Positions 1-13,235 are shown, numbered from the stretch's first letter. The stretch is DNA of 64,000 bases from Niebla homalea (GCA_019925105.1 JAHGAU010000033.1:620001-684000); one strand, 5' to 3'. Program-made: numbers and translations. Notes: generated from the letters alone by a model not told the origin.

Positions 1-948
1 AGGTTAAGTAGGTTAAAAGTATATCGCCCTTCGCTTAACCTTTAAGCGCTCGCGAGTATCCGGTTTACTCGTAAGTATTTTACTTGCTTCTAAGTTTTTA
101 TTTTTTTTTACTTAACGTTTTTTTAATTAAATTACCCCTTTTAACTACCCCCCTTTAAGGATAAATTACTAGCTTTAAGGGTAACTTTTAACTAAATCAA
201 CCGAATCTGTAATCTATTTCTAAAAAACGTTGAATATTACGGCTTATAGGTGGTTTTGGGGTTATTCCTCGCTTTGCTGCGATGGCAGCACCGCGGGAAC
301 TATACCTGTTTAGGTAGTAATATCGATAAGTATCCGCTATCTTAATATATCTTTTATTTATTGATAGGAGAACCCTTATATATACCCTTTATATTAACTC
401 TATTATTATAACATTTTAGTAAATAATATATATATATATTATTTAAAGCGGATAAATTTAAAGCTTTTAGTACGTTAAATATAATCTTAGAAACTATTAA
501 AAGTATAGTGGTTAATAAGTCAATAATCGGTAAACTTAAGCCCGTACCGAGAATATATAGGATTTAAATTATTAACTTATATAATATAATCCTAGGCCGT
601 TAACGACGTTTATAAAGGAGTCAAATCTTATTAAGCTTTTTAAGTATTTTAAGTTATTTATACCGGACGAGGAATTAGGTTATATTGTTATTTATATTAA
701 TTATAATACGTTTAAAAAAACGTACCGATTAATTCGCTTAATAATAAGAGTACGAGCCGGACGGTAACGGTAATGATCCTAGTCGATTCAGGGCCCGGTA
801 ATAAGATCGGTATATTTATAAGTATTATGTTGATAATTAAGGTTTATACAATACCCGGGATAAGGACCCTTTAAGATCTATATATAGATACCGGCCATTC
901 CCCTGAAATTTACTTTATAAAATTACTTGAACGATATTAATATTGTGG
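1..948. other. RIP-mutated AT-rich DNA, no gene
   Basis: The sequence is strongly AT-rich, with CpA and TpG nearly absent on both strands while CpG and GpC persist. That is the expected result of fungal repeat-induced point mutation. Stop codons occur in every frame. No element boundaries were found here. It is probably decayed transposon sequence. Confidence 0.8.
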
Positions 949-956
949 ATTTTATC

Positions 957-1423
957 TACTCCGGGAAGCGGGACGGGATATATCCCATGGGATAGGGACG
1001 GGATAGGGACGGGATAGGGACGGGATAGGGACGGGATAGGGACGGGATAGGGACGGGATAGGGATGGGACGGGATGAAGTGAATAGAATCCCATCCCGTA
1101 CTAATACGGGATGGGACGGGATGGGATCGGGATATACCAAGATCCCGGTGGCGGATAAAATAAGGGAAAATCTGGCCAAAACAATGAATTAAGGGGTAAA
1201 AAAGGGTGATTATTACAAAGATTATCACCCTTTTTTACCCCTTAATTCATTGTTTTGGCCATACCCCTTTTTTACCCCGCGTCTTGGCGGGATCTTGGCA
1301 TATCCCGATCCCATCCCGCCGGGATAGGGATGGGATGGGATAGGATACAGCCTTATCCCTTCCCACGCGGGATGGGATAAGTAAATCAAAAAACCGTCCC
1401 ATCCCGTCCCGCTTCCCGGAGTA
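957..1423. mobile_element. 467-bp hAT-like MITE with perfect 8-bp target duplication
   Basis: The element starts with TACTCCGGGAAGCGGGACGG and ends with the exact inverse complement of that sequence. It is flanked by a perfect direct repeat ATTTTATC (949-956 and 1424-1431). An 8-bp duplication is the hallmark of the hAT superfamily. Subterminal tandem repeats of GGGATAGGGAC (about 985-1070) and further GGGAT-rich motifs near the right end resemble transposase-binding arrays. It encodes nothing. Both ends match the 8-kb unit at 2715-10678, so it is probably a deletion derivative. Unlike its surroundings it keeps CpA and TpG, so it has largely escaped RIP, as expected for a repeat close to the few-hundred-bp size threshold. 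Confidence 0.88.
1173..1261. repeat. Perfect 38-bp inverted repeat inside the MITE
   Basis: Arms 1173-1210 and 1224-1261 are exact reverse complements around a 13-nt loop, giving a strong hairpin in the middle of the MITE. It could be an insertion of a smaller foldback sequence or a structural part of the element. The corresponding part of the 8-kb relative is not recognisable. Confidence 0.85.
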
Positions 1424-1431
1424 ATTTTATC

Positions 1432-2706
1432 AATAACTCTATTATAACATAAATAATAAGTTTAAATCGTTAATAGAATATAAATGTTCACTTTAAAGAT
1501 TTTAGATTTAAAGATTAACCCCTTTAAGAGTAATAACGATTTTTTAATTAAAGTAAAGGATTTATTAAACTACTTTATGGCCGTGTATTAACGGTAGATT
1601 AAACCTAGAGGAAACGTTTTTATAGAGGATTAATTAATTTAATATATGGTTCATTCTAAATAAACTATAAATATCGCTGTTAAAGCGGTAAGAATTACCT
1701 TTAAAACCTGTTTACTTTATAATCTGTTTACTTTACTTTAGCTATTAACTTTTTAACGTCCGGTTTACGTTTAGAATTATAGGGATTAAGGGTAGTTAGA
1801 AAAGCCGTAAACAGCGTATATTATTAAAGATATTAGGAGTAGTTATGGCTTTACTTTTACCTTTAAAATACGTCGTTTTTTCCCATAAATTCTTCTTTAA
1901 AACAGATCTCTTTTTATATTTTACATTACTTAGTATCGGTATATATAAAACTGTAAAGATATACTCAAGAATATTAATTATTTAAGTAATGATTAAGTAA
2001 ATATCGTAAGAACTAAACCGCTAAGGATACCGGATTATTAATTATAATACGGACTCTTTATCGCTTATAAAATAGAATAACAATATAGTTATAATAACAA
2101 TAATAGCTTATTAATTAATAAGTCGTACAATAATTATTCTTTTAACCTTTATTACCGCAAAAAATATCTTATAAGCCCTATACGTAATCTCCCTTAATAA
2201 GAACTTCTTTTTACCGTTTTTAGAGCTGGTTATAGACTATATCACTATAACAAGTATATAAGTAACTTAAAAAGTAATACTTAATAGTAAATGAAGTATT
2301 TATATAATAATTATAATAACTGTTATTATTAATAAAAGTTATTTTACTTTATTATTTATATAGCCGCGTTACATATATAACTTTTCTATAAATCTAATTA
2401 CATTAATATTAAATAAAAGCGGAGTAAGTTTAATAACTTATCGTAATTAACTATATCTATAATTTTATTAAATAAATACGTTAATAATTATATAGCTTTA
2501 ATACGGATAACATTAAAATATTAATAACGTTATCTTATTTAATATTATTTATTTAAAAAACGGACTAATATTATGTAGAAGGAGGCTTACCGTAGCCGTT
2601 CAGTATTATATATAATAAATATAAACGTTATTTATAGAATAAAGTTTACGCAGACTTTATAAGGTTATAGTTATCTATTATATAAAGGCCGATATATATA
2701 TAAAAA
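1432..2706. other. RIP-mutated AT-rich DNA between two hAT-like elements
   Basis: AT-rich, with CpA and TpG depleted and no open frame of note. It is the host sequence into which both flanking elements inserted, as their target duplications are drawn from it. No further boundaries were seen. Confidence 0.75.
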
Positions 2707-3323
2707 GTAAGCATTACTCCGGGAAGCGGGACGGGATATATCCCATGGGATAGGGATGGGATAGGGATGGGATAGGGATGGGATGGGATGGAGTCGTTTT
2801 TATCCCATCCCGTATTAACTTAAGATGGGACGGGATAGGATCGGGATATATTAAGATCCCAGTAACGGATTAAATAAAACGCGTTATAAATAAAGTAAGG
2901 AGTTCTCGGGTTAATAATTATAAAGATAATTATAAAAATAATTATAAAGATAATTATAAGGATAATTAAGAAAGTCGTAATATTAAAAGCTTAATCTATT
3001 ATATAACTTTATTATAATACTATAAAAAAGCTTAAGTAATATTACCTTAAATTTCTTTATTTTTAACTTTTTATTAATATTTAACTTATATGCTTTATTC
3101 CTTAAGTTTATTAACTTAAGTTATACTTAAGGAAATTAATAAAAGTAAATCCGCTTTAAAATTAAATATATTTTAAGCTTAAAAAGGGATACCGTTTTAA
3201 AGTTAAATTACTTAAATTAATTTAAGATACCGTTCTTTTATTGGTCCGGGGAGTTATAAGTTAAAATATTAACGTTATTTAAAGTAAAATATAATATTAT
3301 ATATATCAATAAAATATCCTTTA

Positions 3324-3326
<3 letters not shown>

Positions 3327-3356
<30 letters not shown>

Positions 3357-3366
3357 CGTTATTATT
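3327..3366. repeat. (TTA)n microsatellite
   Basis: A run of ATT/TTA triplets interrupted once by a CG-containing triplet. It lies inside the RIP-mutated 8-kb element and has no coding meaning. Confidence 0.7.
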
Positions 3367-6300
3367 AATATACTTTATAATTATATTTACGTTATATATT
3401 CGTTTCTTTTATTTTTCGTCCTTTTAGTCCTTAAAATTATTATTATTAATTTTTAAATTTATATATAATTAATTTAGCTTGTTTTCTTTTTATTTATAAT
3501 AATAAATTAATATTTTTACCTAAAAAGTTAAAGGGATAAAGTATTTTTAATTCTTATAATAATACTTAATAATAAAAAAGCAATATTTATATCCAATACC
3601 AGCGGAAGCGCTATAAAGGATATCTTAAATTACCTATAATAAAATAAATAGCTTATAAGATAAGTACTTTTATTAAGTTAAAATTCTATTATTTATTTTA
3701 AGTAATAATGTTATCTTACTTTAATAAGTTCAATAAATATAAAGATAAGTATAAACTTATTATTATTCTTATATTACTTAAGTTTATCCAGAATAGGATT
3801 ATTTAATAAGTTTTCTTTATTTAATAAAGTATCTAGGTCCTTTATAATCTGTGTTTATCTATTTAACCTTTAATTTATTAATAAGTCGAGATTAAAACGT
3901 AAAACGTATTTATTAAAGGTCTCACGAAGGACAGCCCAATAAACTTCCGCCTATAAGGTTTTACTTACTATTATATATTAATTTTGACCTTTAAAGACCT
4001 TATTATTACCTTATAAAAGTAATAAAGCGGCTTATTTATAAAGCGAATTAATCGAACCTTGGGTTTTATTATAATACTTAATTAACTTAATATACGCTAT
4101 ATTTAACCCTTAAATAAACTCTTTCTTTTAAGTAATCCGTTTATATTATAAATAATTATTTTACTTTTGAATATAATTAAAAAACTTATTATATATTATA
4201 AAGATAAAATAAAGGATCAGCGATTTAATAATACTTATTATTTTAATAACTTAATAGAATAATTAAGTTAATTCCATTAAATATCCGATATGGTTTTATT
4301 CTTTAAAATTAAGCTTTAAAAACCTATTCTTTCCCTTATCTTCTTTTAAGAACGTATTAATATTTTTATAAAGTATTAAGATATAAGTTATTATATAAAA
4401 AAATAAATTTTAATAAATCGTTATATCTTAAAATAACTTTAATAATATTTCCTTATGCTTTTTACTTTAATTTAAAATCGGGTGATTTATAGTATTATAA
4501 GTATTAATCCTTCTTTATTAAACGGCTATAAAAACCTTTTTACGCTTACTATTAATATTAATATAAATTATAGTTTTCTGAATTTATAGCTTATTAAATA
4601 AGTATAAAGATTATTAGAAATCCATCTTATTTTTATTAATATCTTAAAAATACTTATAATTTAATCGTTAATTAATTCGGCTTATTTTTTATTAAATCGA
4701 TAATCTATATTATCGTTTATTATATTAATTTTAAGGTAACTTAAAAAGGTTTTAAGTAAAAGTTAAATAATATAAGTTAAACATAATAAATATTCTGTTT
4801 TTTACTGCGTTTTTACGATATTAATAAATGAATTCCAGCGCGTTTTAACTTCTTAACGTAACGTAGCCGTTATAATATTATTATTATTTATATTATTAAT
4901 AATAATAATTAAAATATAATTTTTTAACTTATAGCTTTTAATAACCTTTATTATAATAAATATAAACCGCTTATTATTATAAGTACCTTCTATATACTTA
5001 AAGCTGATTAATATATTATAATACTCCCAATCTTAATTAATTTAATATATTATAATTATTATATAAAACTATTTATTATTAATAGATTAATTATTTATAG
5101 CCAATAAAACCTTATTATTGTTATTAAGAAAATCTTTTAATAAAAGTAACTTAATTTTTTCTAAGCGCTTTATTATATAATTTTTAATTATTATTAAAGA
5201 TAATAATATAAAACCTCGATTAAAATAAGTGAAAAGTTAACGCGTCTTAATATATTTAATAATAATAAATAATAAAACTATTATAATAACTTATTACCGT
5301 AATTACTTTAAGAAATTTTCTTATATTAAAACTTTATTATTAAGTAAAAGTCTTATTCGTTAATTAATAAGGTTTTATAAAATTAAATAAAAAAAAATTT
5401 ATAATTATCTTTATAATAATCGATTAAAGGGGAAATCTAATTACTTTATTGATTATATTAATTTAAATTAATACTTATCTTAAGTTCTTAATATAATTAA
5501 TTTTTTTATAATTCTTAATTTCTATATAATTTTTTATTTTTAATATTCTATCCTTTCTCGGGTACCGTAAGCCTTCGTTATATTTCTTATATATAATATA
5601 AGGTAACCCTATATTATTATTAATATATATAATACTTTTTTAAAGTACTTTTAAGCGTCGGATTTTTTCTCAATATTTTATATTAGATATTAAGTTAAAT
5701 ACGTTTATACCTATAGGGTATTTCCTTATTATATTAGGAACTCGTTTTTAATAGTTACTTTATATATATAATACCTAGACTTACGCTTTAATCCTGATAT
5801 TAAAGGGTTTAATATTAGAGGGTTTATATAAATTAAGCTTATATTATTAAACGTATTGAAAAATATAATAATATAATAAAATTAATTATAAATAAAATCT
5901 TTAAATAAAATAAAATAATAATTAAATTAAATACTTCTTCTTAATAATAATTAATTAATAAACATAATATCTTATTTACTATAAATAAAGTAACTATAAA
6001 AATAATATAAATATATAGGCTTATAATAAGATTAATAATTATCCTTTACGTAAACCCTTTTTAAGAAAACAGTGGAATTTAATTTGAAATCCTTATAAAT
6101 AAAAAAGACCTTAAAATACAATAAAAACGTATAGGTCCCAGAAAAGTATCTTATAATTAAGGGGTAGATAAAAATGCTTTATATAATCTTTATAGAGTAA
6201 TTTTTAAAAGCTTATCTTAAAAGGTTATTCTTAGAGAAATATTTCTTTTTTATTTAATTTAAAATAATCTCTATATTATATAAAATAAAAGTTTATTTTT

Positions 6301-9300
6301 TACCTTTATTTTAATCTTTATATTATTAAGCTCCTTAATATTTATATAGAAAAATAACCTTAAAGAAAGTAATTTATATTTTAAGAATTATAATATTAAA
6401 AAATTAAAAAAATTATAACGGGACTATATAAAAGGTTTCTTGAAAAATAATTTTAATATAAAGTGCTATTTATAAATTAAGGAATAAAAATACATTTTAT
6501 TAATAATCCTTAACGCTTTAATAATTAATAAAAGCTAAATATTATATTATATAAAATTCGTTAATTCTAAAAGTTTATAATATTAATAATATTAAAATTA
6601 AGCTTTATAAAATTAATTAAAGAAATAATTAAAGAAATAAAAAGTAAAAAAATATATAAATTTTATTTTATAAATATTAAAGCGTTATAAAAGGTTATAA
6701 AAGCCTATCTTATTAATGAATTCCAATATAAAATAATTTATAATAAGCCTTTAATATATAATTAATATATATTTTAATAGTTTTACTTATTATTATATAT
6801 ATAAAACGAATTATATTAATATAAAAGGATATAGAATTAATTTAAACGCTTAAAAATAAGGAACTTTTATTTAAGATTTAAATATTATTATAAAATTTTA
6901 ATTTTAATTAAAAAATTAAATTTAATAATCTTTTAAAATTATTAAATAATAAAAGATTTAACTTTAATAAATATATCGTAAAAAGAAATTTTATTAAATA
7001 TATTAAGATTATTTATAATAATCTTTTTATTAATTATAATTTTAATTAAAAGGCTAAATTTTATTATACTTTTTAATTAAATTTTTAATTAAGTTATAAG
7101 TTTTTTAATTAAGAAAAATAATTTCATAAGATTAATATTAAATTTAATTATATTCCTTAAATTAAGGACTCCTTATTAATTAAATATATCCTTTTTAAAA
7201 AAGGTTATAATAGAAATTATTACCCTTAAAGATTATAATTAATTTATTAATAATTATAATAATACGTTAATAATTAATAAGAATCTTATCCTTAAAGCCG
7301 TATATAATTAATATTTAAGTTTCTTTTACCTTTATTACGTTTATTATAGGGTTTTAATTTTACTTTTTAAAGTTATAATTCTCTTATTAAGATATAGGTT
7401 TAAATAATATTATTTATTTATCCTATTCGTAATTATTATTATATAAGAATAACTTATAAACGTAAATAACTTTATTACGTTAAATTACCCGTTTTTACTT
7501 AAAGAAATATTTATACGGCGGCGGTAAATCCTTATATAAACGGTTAATTTTATATTTAATTAATATAATAATAATTATAAAATTTTAATTAATATATTTC
7601 CTTAAAAATATATATAAAAGTTAAGAAATTAGATATTTAATTTATTTATAATTTTTATATTTTACGTTATATAAATTTAATAAAGTTATATTATAAGCGT
7701 TTAATTTTTTTAAATTAAATTATATTATAATTATATAATTAAGTATTTTATATATTAATTACGTTTATTAAAAGTTTTTTAATATTAAGTTTATTTAAGC
7801 CGGTTTTTTTAATTTCCGTTTATATTAAAAGCGTTATAAATCTCGGGTTTACTGAAATTAAATTAATTATATATATATTATAATAAGGGCTTATATTTAT
7901 TATTACTTTATTATTACTTAAATCCTTTTATAAAGGATTATTATTATTTTTTATTAATTTTAGCTTTTATATTTTATTTAACTTAAAACCGTAGCTTAAA
8001 GTAAAAATATTAATATATTAATTATTAAGAATATTAATAATTATAAACGTAATAAGCATAAAAATAATTTTATTAATTAATATATTGATTATCTATAACG
8101 TTCTTTTTAATCTATGTTTTTAATAAAGCCCGGTTTTTAATAATAGCTTTTTTTTATTTATTAATTTTTTTTAATTTAAATAAATAATAGCTTAAAGCGG
8201 TCTGGTTAATATATTTTACCTTTTTTAATTATTATTCTAAAGGGTAAAATTAAGTAATCCAATTATGCGATTTTATTATATATAGGTTTTATAAAAGCTT
8301 TTCTTCTGCCTTATATTTCTTTTACGGATTAAGCTTTTTATTTTATAGTTTATAAAATAAGTTATCCTAAAGAGTAATATCGTTAATTATAAGAGATTTA
8401 TCTTTTAAAAATTCTTTTTTATTTTAAGTTTTATTTATGGATTAAGCTTTTTATTACGTAACTTATAAAATAAGTTATCTTAAAGAATAATATCATTAAT
8501 CGTAAAAGATTTATCCTTTAAATAATTAATACATATAAAAGAAGCGCTTAAACTTTAAACTTTTAAAGCTTTTTATATATAACGATTATTCTTTTCGGAT
8601 TTTATTTTAAGTAAAAAGTCTATAAAAAGGTTCTTAATATAATTTATAATTATAAGACTTAAAACTATAATATTATAAGGATATTAAAATAAAAAATTAC
8701 TTAAAAAGTTACTTAATAAAAGAAAAAGGAAACAAAAAATTAAAAATTTAAAATCAGGAATTTTAATAAATATATTAATGAATTTATAAATAAGATAAAC
8801 ATTAAACTTAATTTATCAAAATTTTTAAGGCTAAATCCCGTGGCTAGGAATCTATAAAAAATTATATTTTAATTATTATAAAGATTAATATAAATAATTT
8901 AATTAAGCATTAAAATAATAATATTATTAAAATAATATATATTACGTTTATTACCGAGTTTTTAAAATAATCTAAAACCCTTTTTTTTTCAAGTTAATTA
9001 TAATCGGGATTAACGCGATATAAACCCCGTAAGGATAAAATAATATTATATTTAATAACTTTAATTATTAAAAAGATAAATAAAAAGGTTATTAATTAAA
9101 ATATTAAGTAATAATGAGATTATATTTATTACTTTATATTATCTAACTTTTTTCTAGGCGAATTTAAAATATTTATTTTTTTAACGTTAAACTTAATCGG
9201 GTATAAATCTTAATAATATTAAGATTTACTTTAAATCCGTATTAACCAGTAATTTTACCTTAAAGAATCTTTTACTTTATATTTAACTATATTTATATTT

Positions 9301-10292
9301 TATATTTATTTAATATTTATTTTTTATATCATTTTAATTATTAAATAATTAATAAATATTATTCTTATATTATTATACGTATATTATACCGTATATAATA
9401 ACCCGTATTAATTAGACTATTAAAAAATCAATTAAAAGGAGACCTTAATTACCAGTATAAATATATAATATAAAGACTTTAAAAAATTAAAGAATATTAA
9501 TTATTAAGAAGAAATATAAAGTATAAATAGGGAATAAGTTTTTATTATAATTATTATTATAATTATTAAAATTAATATAATTAATTTAATAAGAGTATTA
9601 CGTAAAATTAAGCGTTATTAAAAGTTAACTAAATTTTAACTTTTTTTTACGTTAATAATATATTTATATAAAGAGATTATTTTTATATAAATTAAAAAAA
9701 ACGATTTCCGGTTTTAATAAATAATTATTTATATTATTTAAAAAATAATAAAGGTATATTTTATTTTTACTTTAAATATAAGATTATTAATATAATTCCT
9801 TATATTTTATTAATTTTACGTTATAAGTATATAATCTTATTTATATTTACGTTAAGTACGTTATTATTTAAGTTAAAAATAATTAATTAATTAAGGCGAT
9901 AATATAAGCCGGTAAAATTTTCTTTTTCCCTGCGTTTATAAGTTAATTAAGCTTTATATTATTATTTATAAATATATAGCCGTTAAACGGTTTAACTTAT
10001 TAACTTAAACGCGGTAATAAATCCCGGGGTGGCAAATCCCAGGGAGGTAAATCCCGGGGTGACAGTACCCGGGGTGCTCTGCGTGGTCGTGGTGGTGGTA
10101 ATAATAATAATAATCGCGGTAATAAATCCTATTATAGTAATAGCGGTAATAATAATAGCGATAATAATAATAGTAATAACGGGGAAAATAAAGATATTAA
10201 AAGCGAGGATAATAGTACTTATACGGATATTATAAATACTTAGGGGGAAGATATTAATACTTAAAAGGATATAGATACTTAAGGGGATATAA

Positions 10293-10364
10293 ATACTTAA
10301 AGGGAGAATAATACTTAAAGGGAGAATAATACTTAAAGGGAGAATAATACTTAAAGGGAGAATA
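10293..10364. repeat. 18-bp minisatellite, four units
   Basis: The unit ATACTTAAAGGGAGAATA is repeated four times without change. Related, more diverged units precede it (from about 10240). It lies in the right part of the 8-kb element, just after a stretch rich in CCCGGGGTG motifs (10020-10080) that keeps some TpG. It may mark a tandem array of the element's right subterminal region. Confidence 0.8.
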
Positions 10365-10868
10365 ATATTAATATTAATATTAACGTTAATATAAATGTAT
10401 AAATAATTAAGATTATTATTATAAAAATTATTATAATTATTATTATATTTATTATAATCTTTAAAGAATATAATTAATAAATAATTCTTTTTTTAATTTT
10501 AATTAATTAATCTCTATTAAATAATATTCTAATAATAAATATTAAGATCTTAATATATCTTTATTTTATCCCGGCGGAATAAAGATAAGATAGGATGGGA
10601 TTCAGCCTTATCTTATCCTATACGGGATGGGATATATATTGCTAAATCCCGTCCCATCCCGTCCCGCTTCCCGGAGTAGTAAGCATATTGGCAGGGTATT
10701 TACGCGGGCAGGCGTTAAAGGGTATTAAGAAATGGCCCGTCTACTTGAATTTATATATATAAGCCCTAATATTGGCTCTTAAACGGCGCTTTACCCCTCA
10801 TAAAAGGTGCTGCTATTATAATAAAACGAGGGATACCCGAGCGCCAAGAAACTTAATTAAATTATTTA

Positions 10869-11607
10869 ATTGATTGATTGATTGATTTATATATGAATCT
10901 AGCTAAGCTAATTTTAACGTTCCATATCGTTAGTGGCTTAATTACCGTATTTATTCCCGCGTAGGAGCGAGACTTAATTTATTCTTTAATTTTATAGCGT
11001 TTACGGGAAGGGGAAATTATAATTAAATTAATTTCAGCTTACTTTATTATACGTTAACCCGGTTTAAATAAAAACTTTACCTTATAGTTACTTATTATAT
11101 TTTTACGATTAAGGTCCGTTTTACTTTTAATTATTAATTATTTTAATTTACTATTTTAAGCCGGAAATTTACTATTAAAATAACGTAACTTTTAAGTACG
11201 GGAAACTTATTAAGCCCGATCGGGGGATAAGTCCGATTACGGATTTACTCCTTTTAATAATAATAAAGTAACATAACTATACTACCCTTTTATCTTAATT
11301 ACTTTTTTAAATTTTCTCCTATAATTAATTTAATTACTTAAATATAAGAAATTATTCATTTTTAACTTGAAAATCGCGTAACCTTTTTTTACCGGCTTTA
11401 AAACGGTAATTAAGCTTAAATAAATCAACTATTCGGTACCGGTAAGTTATTAGCTTTTATTAATATTTTATCTATATTAACTACGTAATTTACCGGATAA
11501 AATTTAAGGGCTCTTAATCAAAGTCATCTCCCACCCTTAAAATATTTAATTATTCTATAGTTTATCTTCCGTACGTAAAAATGCCATTTCGCTACGCTCG
11601 CCCCCAG
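10869..11607 (-). mobile_element. SINE-like retroelement, RIP-mutated
   Basis: Read on the minus strand, the element begins near 11607 with GGGGGCGAGCGTAGCG. It ends at 10869 in a (CAAT)n tail preceded by a segment containing AATTAGCTTAGCTAGATTC. It is flanked by a 12-bp direct repeat TTAAATTATTTA (10857-10868 and 11608-11619), typical of target-primed retroposition. Its head matches the less damaged copy starting at 26956, which shows an A-box-like TGGCGGAATGGC. Here that box reads TAGCGAAATGGC, changed only by G-to-A. The last about 60 bp match the 3' end of the LINE at 28877-34703. At 739 bp it is long for a SINE, so a truncated or internally deleted LINE relative is an alternative. Confidence 0.6.
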
Positions 11608-11619
11608 TTAAATTATTTA

Positions 11620-12240
11620 TAAAACAATTCAACTATTGTTTTACCATTTTAAACGTTTTTTATTTTTTAACTTTCTTTAATTACTCAGTATTAAGGGCCG
11701 TACTTGGAATAAGATTATAAGGGTACATATTAATTGAAAGAACAACTATAAAGAGTAAATATATAAATCTTAACCGAAAAAGCCTTTTATTAATGTACGT
11801 TAAGTTACCTTACCCTTTATAACTAGTAACCGGGATAGACAACCCGAGTAGCTCGCTTATATATTGCCACCGTAATACTTATAGTCCATCCACCAGGTAT
11901 ACCACTTAATAGCCCTTATAAGCCAGCATACTTATAATACTAAGGACCGCTTAAAGCGCTCGTAAGTTTCATAATCTACTTTTAAGTAATTTACGAGCGG
12001 TCTGAGTGAATAAATTCCTTTATTTTGGGGGGCTCTCGATCCGGGCAGGTTATCAATATGCTGATATAATATTATAATAATTAATTCTCAACGAAAATTA
12101 CTGGATTTCTTATATTATTTATTTGGAAATAGGATTCAAAAGAATTTAAATATTGATTAATATAAATCAGTTATAATTATTATAAAGAAGTCTGAAGTAA
12201 TTGTCCGGGAAAAAATCAACCTTAAAATAAGGCGTGATTA
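11620..12240. other. AT-rich to GC-balanced transition, no gene
   Basis: Base composition shifts from RIP-like AT-rich sequence to gene-like sequence over about 600 bp. No coding frame or repeat boundary was recognised. Confidence 0.6.
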
Positions 12241-12410
12241 CGCCATCGAGGCGCGCGCTCATTGGTTAAGTGGCGTCGCGCCGACCGCTTAATCCAAAAT
12301 CATGCAAGACCATTGTTCCGTGTCCTCACCATGTAGCCGCCATCCCATGGTCACTAAAAGCGTCGTTAAACCGTCAGGTGCCAGGTTATCGACATACGCT
12401 ATCGCTAAAC

Positions 12411-13235
12411 ATGTCATCCCTGCCAACAACGACCACGAAGCCGGCTCGGGTGCTCTGGATCAACCCCATCAACAATGACGCCTACGACCAGCCGATTGCA
12501 GACCTCATCGCGAGCATCAAACGTCCCGGCGTGGCCGTCGATGTCGTATCCCTCCACCTTCCTCCTCCGATCAACCTGACCAACCTGGAGGATCGCTCCT
12601 CTGAGGCCGTCATCTGGGATCCCGTCACCCAGCTCGCCCACTGGGCGGGTAAGAACGGCTACGACGCATGCGCTATCGGTTGCTTCTACGACACGGCCCT
12701 GGAGGAGGCTCGCGAAGTCTGCGGACCCACCGTCGTCCGCGCACCCTGCGAAGCCGCGCTCAAGACCATTGATCCGCTTTGTGATAAGTTCTCGGTTATC
12801 ATCGGAAAGAGCAAGTGGGAGAAGCAGATGCGTGATCGCATCGAGGTTTACGGACACGGGCGCAAGCTCGCCTCGTTCAGGTCCTTCGACCTCCACGTCG
12901 ACGAGTTGCAGAAGGACAAAAAGAAGACTGAAGATGCCATCCGAAAGGCGGTCGAGCTCGCGATCGATGAGGATGGCGCGCAAGCGATTATCCTGGGATG
13001 TACGATCGAGTTCGGATTCTTCCTGGCCTTGCAGAAGGAATTCAAGGTTCCCGTCATCGACGTGGTCTATGCCTGCTATCTGGCAGCGGAGGCGTCCGCC
13101 CTCGGCAAGGTCGCGCATGGATGGACGCCGAGCCATGGGGGCAATCTGGCTCCGGCCGATGAAAAGCGCTTGGATGCGAGTGGCGTCTTCAAGCGCGAGG
13201 TTCCCATCGGCAACCGCATAGAGGTTCCCGCTTAG
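12411..13235 (+). CDS. Asp/Glu/hydantoin racemase-family protein
   Basis: Intronless gene of 274 residues. The ATG at 12411 has A at -3. The same frame is open upstream to a GTG at 12270, but that is not a eukaryotic start. The fold is that of the Asp/Glu/hydantoin racemase family, cofactor-independent enzymes that use two cysteines to move a proton at the alpha-carbon. Both cysteine motifs are visible: IGCFYDT (Cys91) and ILGCTIEF (Cys197). The N-terminal strand RVLWINPINNDAYDQ (from residue 13) is the usual start of hydantoin-racemase-like members, whose length (about 220-270) fits. The substrate cannot be told: hydantoin, allantoin or aspartate are possible. There is no signal peptide, so it is probably cytosolic. 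Codon use is GC-rich and undamaged although a RIP-mutated block ends only about 170 bp upstream. Confidence 0.88.
   Translation: MSSLPTTTTKPARVLWINPINNDAYDQPIADLIASIKRPGVAVDVVSLHLPPPINLTNLEDRSSEAVIWDPVTQLAHWAGKNGYDACAIGCFYDTALEEAREVCGPTVVRAPCEAALKTIDPLCDKFSVIIGKSKWEKQMRDRIEVYGHGRKLASFRSFDLHVDELQKDKKKTEDAIRKAVELAIDEDGAQAIILGCTIEFGFFLALQKEFKVPVIDVVYACYLAAEASALGKVAHGWTPSHGGNLAPADEKRLDASGVFKREVPIGNRIEVPA

Larger units (their letters stand above)
2715..10678. mobile_element. ~8-kb RIP-degraded hAT-like element
   Basis: The unit is bounded by the same terminal inverted repeats as the 467-bp MITE and by a perfect 8-bp duplication GTAAGCAT (2707-2714 and 10679-10686). The left about 165 bp and right about 115 bp align with the MITE ends. 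In the left arm, CCAAGATCCC of the MITE is TTAAGATCCC here and GGTGGCGG is AGTAACGG: only C-to-T and G-to-A changes, which is RIP. The interior is AT-rich and has no intact frame, so a transposase cannot be read. About 8 kb is long for a fungal hAT, so nested insertions inside are likely but were not delimited. Confidence 0.82.

Noticed and set aside
952..1228. Open frames of 75 and 90 residues on the minus strand
   Set aside because: They are translations of the MITE's GGGATAGGGAC tandem array, which is open by periodicity.
12414..13136. 240-residue minus-strand frame
   Set aside because: It is the antisense shadow of the racemase-like gene, a product of GC-rich codon use.
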